The notes below the pieces were generated by a model, which was given only the letters and a program-made list of their open reading frames with translations, was not told where the DNA came from and made no database searches. 64,000 bases of DNA from Antedon mediterranea (lineage: Eukaryota; Echinodermata; Crinoidea; Comatulida; Antedonidae): the NCBI RefSeq assembly GCF_964355755.1, contig NC_092676.1:374501-438500 (forward strand), given 5' to 3'. Positions within the stretch are counted from its first letter, which is position 1. The number at the start of each line of letters is the position of its first letter. This document shows positions 46,093 to 59,190 of the stretch, one piece after another. A program made the translations under genes and the position numbers.

Positions 46093-47150
46093 TGATGTGG
46101 TATGTCCTTGTTGTCCATAACAAATGTAACAATTTTAATACAAAATTATTTGAATAGAAATACTGTAGCGTTGTTAATGTCAAACTTGTAAGAATAATGA
46201 TTAAATATGGTTAAAATACAGCAGTACATTAATGTACAGCACATGAATGTCGTATTAGGAAAAGATACATAATGGTCACATATTATTTATGAGATTGTTT
46301 AGATCATCAAAGTGGAATAGAGCTCACTTACATGATATAAAGCATCATATTGTTTTTACAATTGTCTACTTACGCACAAATAATAAATAAGAGGTCTTTA
46401 GATCAATAAGTCTCATCCATTTGTAAGTTTTTTTGAACCTCTATAACCTCTGTAACTGCTAAGTTTACAAACTCATCTTTTAACTTTTAACATTTTTCTT
46501 AATTTCTGGTATTTTATTTTTAATGTTAAAGATATTCAGGCTTTTAGTATAATGTGCTAATAAGCCTGAAATATTATTATTAAATAGTAAATATAATATT
46601 TTACCAACATTACTTATTTATTTTTTAAAATGTTATTTAGTAATAACTTTTGTATTGATTAATTTATTAGTTTATATTAATCACTTTGAACGATTTAGTG
46701 ATATAGCAGTTATTATAGGCAACACAATAAACCACCATTGCAGAAATCAATCATGTACAAATTAGTGGGTCAAAAATTATGTAAACCTTGAAACTATCTA
46801 ATTAAAGACCAATTTTATTATTTATATATTTAATATTTATGATCCATGAAAATTTGTGAAAAACAAATTAATGTAATTGCAATGTAAGTAATACTACTGA
46901 AGATTTAAAAATTGATTGCCTTGATAATAATATACAAGATAATTACTATGTATTACTGTATTTATAGGTTGTGTTATCTTTACATGGAAACACAATACTG
47001 TACATGTAACATAATTAATTTGATTTATTTATTTGAATTTTTTTCAAATCTTGCTCTTTACAACAACTAACATCCTTGCATTAAATATTAATTATTGTAC
47101 CATCTGAACATGTTGTTTATTTTGCAAATAAAATATTTTATTTCAAAATG
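46093..47150 (+). other. CCDC91 3' untranslated region with polyadenylation signal
   Basis: AT-rich sequence after the CCDC91 stop with no coding character. AATAAA at 47127-47132, followed by T-rich sequence, is the most plausible polyadenylation signal. Confidence 0.6.
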
Positions 47151-47870
47151 CTGTAGTTCTATTTAGTTTTATGTTTCTGATCATAAAGAGTAATAATTCC
47201 GTATTATTACGTATTTTTTAAGGATTTGCCATTCCATAGACACACTTGTGCGTCCCATATCAATTCACCCCCTAAGTTTCTTGAAAAATGTTTCAACAGT
47301 TATAGTCTCGCGTGGCCCAGTCTGCAATTAATTTCTATTACTTTTCTGACGAAAAAAGTGATTGAAATTAAATAATATTGACCTTTTCAGTGAAGAAAAT
47401 CAGCATAACAATACATTATACGGTTTTCTAAAATACTATAATTTTTAAGAAATTTTATTTGGTAAAAAGGGACATTATTTACAACTGATTTTGGATCAAA
47501 CATGTAAAAAATCCAATTTGGTATGCTGAATTCAACTCGGCTTTGCAGTAAGTAGCTAGTATGCTTTCTTTCCACCATCACACCTTGACGATCCCCACCG
47601 GCAGTAGTCCTGCTGCAACGATTTGTTTTTAGGTAAACTAATACAATAGGTAATTTTCAAAATATTATATTGTTTGTAATTATAAAGTGTATGTATATAG
47701 TCTAGTGATTCCATCTTCTAATCATTTTAAAGCCTGGAACTTGAATGACAAAAGAACATGTGGAAAGCAGGCCCTCTAGTCTAGCCTAACTAGCTAGGCT
47801 AGGCTATGTATTTTATGGTCTAGCTAGGACGGCCAGGCGTTGAGTTAGAGATAGGTAGGTAGGGACTTTA

Positions 47871-49695
47871 TAGTCTAGGACCTGTGTCAGATTTGTATGC
47901 ATTTAATTTAGGAGAGAATATCTCAACTGTTATAAGATAATTTGACCCCAACGAACAACATAGAATGTGTGCCAAATTCGCTATCCGGGACGAACATGCC
48001 CAAAATCGGGGTCAAAGGTTAAAAATGTGTGGTTCTTATATCTCGACAACCACTTGTCGTACAGATTTGCTTTTGGTGTCACATTGTTCAGAATATACAT
48101 ATTTATATTCGGTCTAACATAACTTTTAGCGAAAAAATGACCGGAAATGCTTTTACAGACCTTTGACCCAAAATGACCCAAAAACACATTTTCAGGTTAA
48201 ATTATTCTTTAAAATGCCAATGGACAAACTGTATGGTATTAAATGAAAGCATACACAATATGCTACGCATTGCTACCCAATTAGTATTGACAATTTTTAA
48301 TTATGAATCTAATTGTATGGAAAATGTGCATATTTTGATTATTTTTATACAAAAAATGAATATTTTGTAGTGTAATTGTTATGTTTACTATTTTGTATCA
48401 AATGAAAGCCCATAAAATATTCTATCCATTGCTACCCAACTTGTATTAAAAATCTGTAATTATGATGCTAATTTTGTTAAAAATGTGCATATTTTATAAT
48501 TTTGTTACTAAAATGAGTATATTAAATAGTGTAAATTTATTTTGGTTTGTTTATAATAATTAATATTAAATAATTCAAGTGACCTTTGAATTATTCTTTA
48601 AAATTCCAATGGACAAACTGTATGGTATCAAAGGAAAGCATACACAATATGCTACCCATTGCTACCCAACTTGTATTGAAAATGTTTAATTATGAAGCTA
48701 ATTGTATGGAAAATAGGTAGCATATTGTGTATTATTTTTTGTCATTTTTGGGTAAAAGCATTTCTGGTCATTTTTTCGCTAAAAGTTGTGTTAGACCGAA
48801 TATAAATATGTATATTCTGAACAATTTGACACCAAAAGAACTCTTGAATTATTTAATATTATAAATAAACCAGAATAAATTTACACTATTTAATATACTC
48901 ATTTTAGTAAAAAAAAAAAAAAAATATGCACATTTTTTACAAAATTAGCATCATAATTACAGATTTTTTATACAAGTTGGGTAGTAATGGATAGAATATT
49001 TTATGGGCTTTCATTTGATACCAAATAGTTTTTCCAAACACTTAAATTATTTAATATTATATAAATAAACATAACAATTACGCTATAAAATATTCATTTT
49101 TTGTATAAAAATAATCAAAATATGCACATTTTCCATACAATTAGATTCATAATTAAAAATTGTCAATACTAGTTGGGTAGCAATTCGTAGCATATTGTGT
49201 ATGCTTTCATTTAATACCATACAGTTTGTCCATTGGCATTTTAAAGAATAATTTAACCTGAAAATGTGTTTTTGGGTCATTTTTTCGCTAAAAGTTATGT
49301 TAGACCGAATATAAATATGTATATTCTGAACAATGTGACACCAAAAGCAAATCTGTACGACAAGTGGTTTTCGAGATATAAGAACCACACATTTTTAACC
49401 CGAAAATGTGTTTTTTGGTCATTTTTGGGTCAAAGGTCAGTAAAAGCATTTCCGATCATTTTTTCGCTAAAAGTTGTGTTAGACTGAATATAAATATGTA
49501 TATTCTGAACAATTTGACACCAAAGGTAAAGAACCACACATTTTCAACCTTTGACCCCGATTTTGGGCATGTTCGTCCCGGATAGCGAATTTGGCACACA
49601 TTTCATGTTGTTCGTTGGGGTCAAATTATCCTATAACAGTTGAGACATTCTCTCCTAAATTAAATGCATACAAATCTGACCCAGGTCCTAGACTA
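47871..49695. mobile_element. 1.8-kb element that is mostly a long inverted repeat
   Basis: The ends mirror each other: TAGTCTAGGACCTGTGTCAG on the left and the inverse on the right, then long matched stretches (GGGGTCAAATTAT, GATAGCGAATTTGGCACAC, GTTCGTCCCGGATAGCGAAT). TTA flanks both ends (47868-47870 and 49696-49698), compatible with a 3-bp TTA duplication as in PIF/Harbinger elements. Internal sequence is also repeated within arms (GACAAACTGTATGGTAT; GCGAAAAAATGACCGG). Open frames in one arm reappear inverted in the other, so they are structural, not genes. No transposase motif seen. Confidence 0.8.
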
Positions 49696-49698
49696 TTA

Positions 49699-50535
49699 GG
49701 AAATATTAGTTAGGGCGGCGATGCTGTAAGTTGTATTAGCCTAGCATGATATAAGTCAGCAGGGCCTATATCGAATATTCATACTGAACATTTGCTTGGT
49801 ATTTATTCGGACCAGTAGTACCTAGTAGTAGGCCTAGCCTAGTAGCCTTTGAATTCCTTATTTAGACACTCACTATTTTACTGCCTAGCCTAACTAGGCC
49901 GGTGTCTGATCATTTCGGCCGTCGGTTATGGAACGGCCAAATTTATGAAACGCCAAAAAGGATAAAATATGTACTGTTCATTTTGGCCGCCATAATTCTA
50001 AATATTGTACAATATGTATGACAAATGTTCATTCTATACTACTACAGTAGTTTTATGCCATTTAAATTTTTTTTTTGGTAAAAAATGTAATCCATAATTG
50101 TGGAAATTAGTTTTAGTCATAATCGTTGACCCCCCTATATATGGTCGATGACAAGACTTGGGTTGCATGAACTTGGTATACACCACAAAATTTGCACAAC
50201 TTAGAAATTCATATAAAAGATAAGCCTACTTGTTTAGCGCATAGTAACTGTTTTGGCCCGCCTTTGTTTTTTAAAAACAAATATTTTATGATGAAATGCG
50301 CCCGACGACAATGACAAGAAAAAATCACAGGTCATGCGCGGTTATTGTTCCAGATATCATTGTCCATTTTATAGATTTAAAGATTAAATTGATTTTACTC
50401 ATGTTATTTAGGGGCCTGGCAGTTTATTAGGTAAGGATTGTCACTCTTTTTTTCAAATATACCATGTTTCAGTATTTTAAATATTTGTTATCATTTTACT
50501 CTTTTAATTCTCATAGAAACCAAAGAAAGAAAACA
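49699..50535. other. Sequence before PTDSS2
   Basis: No coding sequence. Contains several TAGGCCTA words (49840-49900) and GC-richer patches (50290-50345). The PTDSS2 promoter is expected here. A possible acceptor TCTCATAG ends at 50516, so a noncoding first exon may exist upstream. Confidence 0.45.
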
Positions 50536-53500
50536 ATGAACAGAAGAAAAAAAAACAGAGAATCTGACGATTCATTGAACTATGAATCTGAAAGCAGACA
50601 AAGATTTGAAGATTCTGATGATCGAACCAGTCATTTCTCAAGTTTACAAACTCACGTCTATGATGATGGAACCAATACATATTTTTGGTAAACTGTTTTA
50701 TAAAAAATCGACACTCTTCTCTCATCTTCCCTTTAAAGGACATACTACTCGTTTTCTTCACTCTACTCTACCTCACTCACTGTCACTCGCTCAATCTCTT
50801 CATCTTAACGCGTCTTCCTCTTCTGTGCTTGACATTAAAACTGCCCTTAAAGCCTGTCAGTCGACACTATTATCGTTAAAAGTTCAACGACGATCGTTTG
50901 AAAACGATCAAGTTGAAATGATAACGATAGCGCGAACATTTGATTTCTAGCGTTGAACGTTAGAGTTGAAAACTCATGTCTTCTCTCTCGAAGTCGTCGT
51001 AACGCGAAAAAATGAATAGAGGATTCCGCTGCCTCTACTAGAGGAGGCTCACAGTGTAGGAGATGTGGGCCTAGGCATACTAATATCTCTATACTGATGG
51101 TTCTTTGTTTTCAGTAGGCCTATCCTAGCCCAAATAGCATTTTGGACTTAGGCAGAATACTTAGACCTACCTAATATCCCTACGCCTACTTTCTGGAACA
51201 TCATTTTATAGTCACTTTGGCAAGGCCAGGCCTAGCTTTGACCGCGCCGCGATGCAACAAATATAAATGTAGTAAGCAGAATTTTCCATCAATTACGTGA
51301 CGTCATGTGCTGTATTGCGAAGATGATTGGTCAGTTCTTACGTTTTAGCGTTGCGATATCGCTAGATTTGAACTGGATTCAACTCTTGCGATTGTCACCG
51401 ATTGCGAATTGTAGCGTCGATTATTACACCTTTTCCTGTAAGTCGCCGACGTTTTGTATCATCGCCGTTAGTTAAAAAAGTACCTTTTCCTGTAAATCGT
51501 TAACATTTCAATGTTTACGTAGGAGATCGCCGATTATTGTTAACGATAGCGTCGAATAACGTCAACAGGAAAACAGGCTTAAGATGTAACCTATAATTTC
51601 TTACACTTTTATTAATTATTATAATAACAATAATTACAATAATTAAAAATAATAATAATTACTACAGTAGTAATGACTCTAATTTTTATGTGTTTAAATT
51701 AAACACATAAAAATTTAAATTTTAAATGTAAATATGTATAATTATGTTTGTATGATGTAGTATGTTTTAGCGGATTTTAGCCCTTGATGGCATTTGCAGC
51801 AATAAAGAAATTGAATTGAATTAATGCGAGAACCACTTCCATATTGACCATTGGTTGTTAAAAAGATTATAGCAAAATACAAGCATATGATGAAGCTATG
51901 CTGAAATGTTTTTTATTATTCTGACTGGACACTAACCAGTAAAGTAATTCTTAATTCCATGGGCTCAAAAGTATCAAAATCTCATCAATCTTAAATTTAG
52001 AACTCTGGTGATCTAAAAAGTGTTATGCAGATCAATAATTATGTATATATCTTCGGCAAATAGAGGTTAATGATAATATTTCTTGAAAATTTTTGTGTAA
52101 TCTTGAATTATTTGTGTTTTTTTTCTCAACATACAGGCGTGCACATTCTATTACAGTGTTGTGTTTGATGATAATATCCCTAGTGTATGTAGCCTTAGTA
52201 GAAACAGACACTGGCAATGACACCAATTTTCATGTCAAAAGGTAACCAAGGTCGACTGTTTATTTCAAAATTTAAAAACTTCAAGAATATTTGTTTTTAA
52301 TACATGAGGGAGAAAGATTCCAGCATAGTCTATTGTAGAACATCCCTTCTATTAATACATGAGGGAGAAAGATTCCAGCATAGTCTATTGTAGAACATCC
52401 CTTCTATTAATACATGAGGGAGAAAGATTCCAGCATAGTCTATTGTAGAACATCCCTTCTATTAATACATGAGGGAGAAAGATTCCAGCATAGTCTATTG
52501 TAGAACATCCCTTCTATTGGGGACAATTTATAGTTTATTCCTCACTTTTTTATTATTTCTTCCTCACATTTTTGAAGATTCCTTAGTCAGTAGCTTTCCC
52601 TTCCTACTCTTTTTAAAGATAACATGATCATCTTATTAAAGTTATCAAACTAAAATAAATGCATTTTATTTCAGAGGCATTGTAGCATGTGTCGTCATAT
52701 TTTGTTTGTGGGGTATGACTCAAGCCAAAGATGGTCCCTTCCAACGCCCTCATCCTGCTGTCTGGAGACTTGTCTTGTGTCTATGTGTTGTTTATGAGCT
52801 GCTTTTGGTCTTTATACTTTTTCAGGTGAGTAGTGTTTGTATAGTTGTTTTGCCCTGTGTTTGCTTGGCCCTCAAAGCTGTGACATTGCATTCTTTTGTA
52901 TTTTATTTAAAATAAATTTTATATATCGATGAAATCAAAATGCTATTATTGTTAACTGAAGGTAATGATTGGTTTGCAAGAATATAGAAATAAGATTGTT
53001 TGATAAACTGTATTTTGTTTTGATCTCAAAGAACATTGTTTATTCTCAAATCAAATCTGTTTTTTACAGACAATTGATGATGCAAGAAAATTTGTAGGAT
53101 ATTTAGACCCAGAGCTTGGTAAACCTCTAAAAGAACAAACATATGCAGAAGATTGCAGGCTGTATGTACCAGGTCATCCTGATGGACCTTTCGCTAATTT
53201 CTGGGTTTGTCTTGGTTTTTTTTTATTGTAAATTTAGACATATTGCCAGCCAAGTATAATCTATCATTCACTGTCCTCCAAAAGTGCCAACTCTGATCAC
53301 AGAATAAACATACATAATTGTAAACAAAAGTCCCCTTTGATATAATCTTTCCCAAAATTTTTAATTTAGTCAAAAAATCTTTGAAAAAAGTTGGTTAATT
53401 TGTGACACAAAGAAAAACTCTTCTATGTTTTATTTTTCAGATTAAAATGGATTTTTTTGTCTTCAGTCATTTGTTTGGATGGTTTGTTAAGGTAAAGTTG

Positions 53501-56500
53501 ACAATGTAGTTAGAATAATTTTATAATTTTATAATAATACTGTACCGGAAATTAATTGAATACTTTGATGAATTTAACTTGAAGTTTAGAACTTAGCTCA
53601 TTCGTCCCTTTGTTGACGTCATAACTGGAAGCTCTGAAAACATACGCGTGAAACTTAAGGTGTTGGTTAGAAAAAATGTCCAGAATCCACGCTTAAATGA
53701 GTTGACATTACATTTATTCTATTATTTATTCTCAAAATGTTTGTGTTTTTATAGATGATAATTGTTCGTGACTTTTGGATATGTCAGCTGCTTAGTCTTG
53801 GTTTTGAACTTCTAGAATATTCTTTAGAGCATCAATTGGCAAACTTTGCAGAATGTTGGTGGGATCATGTAAGTTTATACATAGTTCCAGTTTATTTTCC
53901 ATTTCAATTTATGAACATAAGATAAACAACTTATATGGATGGATAACCGTAAAAGCGAAGCTCGTTAGCCGGTCACCCGTTAGTGCAGTGACATTACAGA
54001 CAACATAAAGACAAGACAAAGGTGCAATACATAACAAGACATGTGAACACTTGTTTCAGTCTAGGTTCAATCTTTAGAAAATTACTTCACCTTATTAGCT
54101 TTGTTGGTGTAAATTTATCAATTCCAGGAAAATATATTAAATAACAAATTAAACTTCTCAAATGGGACAATGTTTAGTCATGCGATTTATGAAGGGATAT
54201 AGTAACAAATTGGGGTTACAGTAGTGCTATTATAGATGTATCATGTTATTCTATATGCAGTACATTACAGATGAACATCACCCATGAGCATGAATGTTAA
54301 TAGAGTCTTGCGCTATTCTATTTCAGTGGCTTATGGACTTTTTAATTTGTAATTCACTTGGTATAATTATTGGTCAGATGACTTTGAAGTATCTTAACAT
54401 TAAAGAATATCATTGGCATGGCTTATGGAATATTCAGTCGTACAGGTAGAGTGTGTAATTGCATATTAATACTGTCGTAGTAATAACATTTATTTCAAAT
54501 TTTAACTTCATTAGTAATAATGATTATTCTTCACCCAGGATGAATAAATGTGATAAAATTATTTTTATGTCATTTTTACTTGGGAACTTTTTTTCAATTT
54601 TTTTTTCAATTCAAATATTCTTTATTCATCCTCTATCATGAAAATATACAACAACAATATATGAGAACATAAAAAAGATGAAAAGGAAACACATAAAAAC
54701 TCAAAAGAGCTTGATTAGTTGTGTCCCCCTATGTCCCTAACTAGCCTAAAAAACTAAAACATAAATAATAAAAAAGCTAAATCCTGCAACAAGTATAATT
54801 TTTAAAATTATTTGTAAAATGATAATAAATGTTCTTTAAACAATGATTTAAATATGTATATTGATTTGGTACTTTGTAGTTCGTAATTCAAGTCATTCCA
54901 CAATTTGGGTCCCACACATGACACAGTAAAACTAGTAGAAGTACGATTACGTTTTCTGAGTCTCATTTTGTCTTTAGATCTTGTATTATAATTATGGTAA
55001 GAACCATTTTTAATAAAGAGCGATGAAAAACGCACGTCCTGATTAGTAGTAACATTATACATGAGAAGCCCAATTTGGTACTTATTGATATCCGCAATTT
55101 TAAGAAGTTTAAATTTATAGAAACATTCTTCAGTACAAGACTGTTCCCAGTATACAACTCACAATACAATGAAAAAACTTGCATATAACACAGAAAAAAC
55201 ACCACCCACCACACTTATTTTTGTTAACCTTTGTTTAAATCTATACATTTTGTGTGTGGATTAAATCATATTTCTTTTATTTTCAGAGGTAAGGTTATGC
55301 GTGTATTCCAGCAGTTTACTCCTTACAGCTGGACACGCTTTGATTGGAAACCAACCAAGAGTCTCAAACGTTGGCTTGCAGTTATTGGAATTATGTGTAT
55401 GGTAGGTAAAGCCTTGTCTACACTATCAAACTTTATGTGACAAAAAAAAAATGTGATGTGCCCATATATGGACATGTCAAATATCATTACCATATTTGGG
55501 CATATCACTACCACTTTGTTAAACTAGTTTGATAGTGTTGACAGAGATTTATGCATTATAATAATTTACAGATACAAATAACTATAGATTAAAGTGTTTT
55601 TGTAATGTTTACATGTAATTTTTTTGTTTTTAGTTTGAAATTGCAGAATTGAATACGTTTTACTTGAAGTTTATCCTATGGATCCCACCGCCACATTTTA
55701 TAAATTGGGGGCGCATGTTAATTCTTGGGCCAGCTGCTGTTGTCGCCATAAGAGAAACTTACCAATATTTGGAAGATCCGTAAGTTGTCAACAATAAATT
55801 GATCTATTTATTTTTAATCTATTAAAATGCAGTGCTCGCTGAATCAAGGAACAATTGTTAGCCCACACAGGTGAATTTCTTAAATTAAATTAAACACGCA
55901 AAATGTCAGAACAACTTTGTTCCTGGTTCAACAGACCCTTAAATGTGTGTACATTTTTGCTTGCCATGGGGCCTAGGGTAACTGATTCTGTATATTTTTG
56001 CTTGCCATGGGGCCTAGGGCAACTGATTCTGTACATTTTTGCTTGCCATGGGGCCTAGGGCAACTGATTCTGTACATTTTTGCTTGCCATGGGGCCTAGG
56101 GCAACTGATTCTGTACATTTTTGCTTGCCATGGGGCCTAGGGCAACTGATTCTGTACATTTTTGCTTACCATGGGGCCTAGGGCAACTGATTCTGTACAT
56201 TTTTGCTTACCATGGGGCCTAGGGCAACTGATTCTGTACTTATTTGCTTGCCATGGGGCCTAGGGCAACTGATTCTGCAAGCACTAAAATAAGGAATATT
56301 AGTCATATACTAAAAACTTGTAGTTTCAATATTTTATTGGTTTTTTTTCAGCACCTGTAAAAAGTTTGGTCAGCAATCTTGGATAATTTCAGCAATGGTT
56401 GTAACAGAAGTTTTGATTGTTATGAAGTTTGATTTACCTCTGGTCCTGCGACCTTTCCCGACCCACATCGCCCTCCTTTGGCTCATCGCATTTATCTGTC

Positions 56501-56727
56501 TCGTTGTCTGGACTATATTTCAATTCTACATTCGCCCACAATTTTTCACTCAAGTGCCGTCGCATTATGGATCTCCATCGAAATACGAGTCGTCATCGAA
56601 ATACGAGTTGTCGTCAAATTATAAATCACGGTTTAATGCTAAATCTGAGGAGTACAGTCACAGCATTAGTAACGGAACACATCAGCCTTATTCCCTGAGA
56701 GCAAGACGGCCGATTAATGGGAAATAG
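50536..56727 (+). CDS. PTDSS2: Phosphatidylserine synthase 2, 487 aa
   Basis: Exons 50536-50687, 52137-52241, 52675-52825, 53070-53204, 53441-53491, 53755-53868, 54327-54445, 55287-55401, 55634-55779 and 56352-56727 sum to 1464 nt in frame. The 487 residues equal the human PTDSS2 length. The enzyme swaps serine for ethanolamine in phosphatidylethanolamine at the ER (mitochondria-associated) membrane. [15 protein letters not shown] near the N-terminus favours PTDSS2 over PTDSS1. Conserved stretches include [49 protein letters not shown] and [10 protein letters not shown]. Several hydrophobic segments are consistent with a multi-pass membrane protein. The charged N-terminal 40 residues and the Ser/Tyr-rich tail diverge. 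A MITE begins six bases into the intron after exon 8. Confidence 0.95.
50846..51583. mobile_element. Possible inverted-repeat element in PTDSS2 intron 1
   Basis: The left end CTTAAAGCCTGT and right end ACAGGCTTAAG are imperfect inverses. Related words continue inwards (ACACTATTATCGTTAA versus TAACGATAGCGTCG). The inside is unusually rich in CG dinucleotides and CGTT/AACG words. No ORF. Boundaries uncertain. Confidence 0.4.
51681..51715. repeat. 35-bp near-perfect palindrome
   Basis: AATTTTTATGTGTTTA, then AAT, then TAAACACATAAAAATT: 16-bp arms around a 3-bp loop. AT-rich; it could form a hairpin. Confidence 0.85.
51716..51830 (+). mobile_element. Probable retroelement 3' tail
   Basis: Ends GGCATTTGCAGCAATAAAG, then AAATTGAATTGAATT. 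A conserved-looking stretch ending in a short ATTGA-type microsatellite is typical of CR1-like LINE or SINE 3' ends. No coding part remains. Confidence 0.4.
52298..52518 (+). repeat. 55-bp tandem repeat, four copies, in PTDSS2 intron 2
   Basis: Unit TAATACATGAGGGAGAAAG, ATTCCAGCATAGTCTATTG, TAGAACATCCCTTCTAT. Starts at 52298, 52353, 52408 and 52463. Copies look identical. Noncoding. Confidence 0.93.
54595..55215 (-). mobile_element. 3' end of a non-LTR retrotransposon (LINE), minus strand
   Basis: The minus strand reads [13 protein letters not shown] just before the 54808-55062 frame, then [13 protein letters not shown] and [14 protein letters not shown], ending [14 protein letters not shown]. 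This is the conserved C-terminus of LINE ORF2 (consensus style HxYxTRx...GPxLWNxLPxxIR...FKxxLKxHL). The coding part ends at 54808; the rest is an A/T-rich 3' tail. 5'-truncated copy in PTDSS2 intron 7, opposite to the gene. Confidence 0.8.
55407..55551. mobile_element. MITE with CTCTGTCTACACTATCAAAC ends next to a splice donor
   Basis: About 145 bp. Left end TAAAGCCTTGTCTACACTAT; right end TTTGATAGTGTTGACAGAG. The left end begins at intron position +6 after PTDSS2 exon 8 (exon end 55401, donor GTAGG then the element). Confidence 0.8.
55948..56275 (+). repeat. 41-bp tandem repeat, eight copies, in PTDSS2 intron 9
   Basis: Unit GTACATTTTTGCTTGCCATG, GGGCCTAGGGCAACTGATTCT. Eight copies of CATGGGGCCTAGGG. 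Variants: TATATTTTTG in one, TTACCATGG in two, GTACTTATTTGC in the last. Noncoding. Confidence 0.92.
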
Positions 56728-59160
56728 TTGGCATCATAGTGGATTATCTTAGGATTAGTACAGTCACTAATCTACTTACTCATTCTGTGTTATTAGTTTC
56801 ATTTTGTTGAAAGGGTTTTCAGATATCAAAATATAATAATCCTATATATGTATTTTTTTTAGGTTCTCACTCTTAACCACAGTAGTAAATTGAGAAGTAG
56901 TTCATTGATTGGAAACCAGTAATTTTAACTTACATTTCAAGATATTTAAAAATACTGTTTTGCAATCAATGAACTACATATCAATATACTAATTGAAACC
57001 AGAGGGAAATGTTTCATTACAGTAGTACATTTGTTTGTTACTTCCAAATTTGCTTCTCCACCATAATTTCTGATTTCTGTATTAATATTTTTTCTATGAA
57101 CAAAAGGCGATAACAAATATTTACTAAAAAGTTTCTTTTTACAATACTAAACAGGGACAAATTTCATTTTGTAATTTTGTTTAGCAAAATTGCTAATCAA
57201 ACTGATTTTTGAGTCAAGAAACATAGTTTTGTATTTTATTTTTTGCTACACAATTTTAGAAATGTGTAGCAATATTGTTGTTTTGTATAGCTTTTTGCTA
57301 TGCCACACTGGCGAAATTATTCCCTGCTAAAGACATACTTGAACAGTATATATTATATATTATTTATTATTTAAACGTATTGTCCTCCTCAACCATATAG
57401 CATACAGGGGAGAGATTTACTGGTCAATAATTGGACTAGTGACTTTATGAAACACGACTGGAAGCCACAGGATGGTGCTCATGAATAAGAGGTTTGCTGG
57501 TCTATAATTGGCTGTCTTAATTTGATATTACCTGTTCACTGTAATCCATATAGGGTTATTTGTCATCATAAACTACGTTGGGTTAACCCTATCATCATCA
57601 TCATTTAGGAACCCTAAGTGACCTTGGTTTTTTCCTCTGAGTACTGCTCAGGGGGCACTAGGTTTAGCCAGTAAGCGTTCATAGCCGTTTTTTTTAGTGC
57701 TTTTTCTATTGCTTCTATATAAGTTGTCATGGCTATGTAGTAGTCACATTGGTTAAACAAGGTTTCCATTGCGTGTTTGCATGTTGTCATGGTTTTTGTA
57801 CCATAGTTTTTTCAAAAAATATCATATTTTTATAAAAGTAACTGGATGTGTATTTTATATTCCACACAATTGCATTGTTTTCATCATTTTTGTTGAATAA
57901 TAACAGTTTAATCAATGCCATATCCAAAGGCTGGACTATCCCCTTTACAGTGATATGAATGCTTTTTTTCTTACCCTTTATGTGAAATTTCTGGATTCAC
58001 CACTAGGTTATCATGAAACAATTCATTTTTTTAATTTTGAAAACATGCCAAACGTTTTTCAATTAATTCTAATTAATTAAGTTGGTTTTGTTTTAAACTG
58101 TTTTATGAGTCATGTGTTGCATTAAGTTTTCTTTTTATCATAGATTGTTTATAGATTTAATTTTACTCGTTTGTTGTTGGTTTTTTCTTAATTGTAATTT
58201 ATAAGACCATAACGGTATGGTCAGTATTTAAGAGAAAAGATATTATATGATACAGTAAGGTGTCTTATTATGCAAATGAATGGTTATGAGTTGAATGGGG
58301 AGAATATTCTTATTAGGTTCATCTTTGTTTTGTGTGATCAATGGATTTTTATTACATCTTATGTGAGACCACCAATTCATTTAAATACAAATTATGTTTT
58401 ATTTACATGCAAATAATATATCTATTCCTTTATAAGCGCTGAATGACTTGCAATTATGTAGAAAATTTCGTTTTTAATGAGCATACCAGTCTACTAAGTA
58501 TTTAATAATTGAATCAAAAGAACATAAGTTCAAAGAAAACAAAATTTTAAAAAAGTAATGGAAGATTCTTTTATATTAAAGATATATTGACATCACATTG
58601 TCAAAATATAGATAATTGATGTTGTTGTGGATTTAAAATGAAAGCATTTTCAAATTTGTCTGTCAGATAATGAGGGGTTTATTTTGTCTTTTCATAAGTC
58701 AAATCATTTGGTTGTATGATTTTATTAGTCTTCATTTTTTTGGAGGACAATACATTTTTATCTGATGATCGGCAAAAAATAGTTTAAAATTGTGGGATGT
58801 AGAGTTATGTGACAAAGAAACCATGATTTTTTCATTGTTTCTAAGGGTAATTTAAGATAATTTTCACTAATAAACTGGAAAACAAGGTTCAATTTACTAC
58901 ATGCATTTGCTTTTAAAATGGTGTACTGTATGTGTTTCGTCTCGGATGGTATTGCAAATATAGTGTAATTGGGGCTCTGCAAATTATTAAAGATGTATAA
59001 ATTTGACATAAAATTATTTCATTATGAAATATAGTTTTTTTAATCACTTGTATCATAAACAATTTATACCGAAAACCATGGATTCTCCAAAAATTCCCAG
59101 TGAAAGTCAAATGTATTTTAAAAACACAGAAACGTGTCTGCTGCCACCACCATGTAAAGT
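56728..59160. other. PTDSS2 3' UTR and intergenic sequence
   Basis: AT-rich, no convincing ORF. A short CAT run lies at about 57593-57606. AATAAA near 58868 is a candidate polyadenylation signal, but it is 2.1 kb from the stop and uncertain. Confidence 0.45.
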
Positions 59161-59190
59161 TAACCTTTGAACTGTGTGTGTGTGAAACGC

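Noticed and set aside
48173-49388. Two nearly identical ORFs (65 and 101 codons) on opposite strands
   Set aside because: They are the two arms of the long inverted repeat; no protein motif, so not treated as a gene pair.
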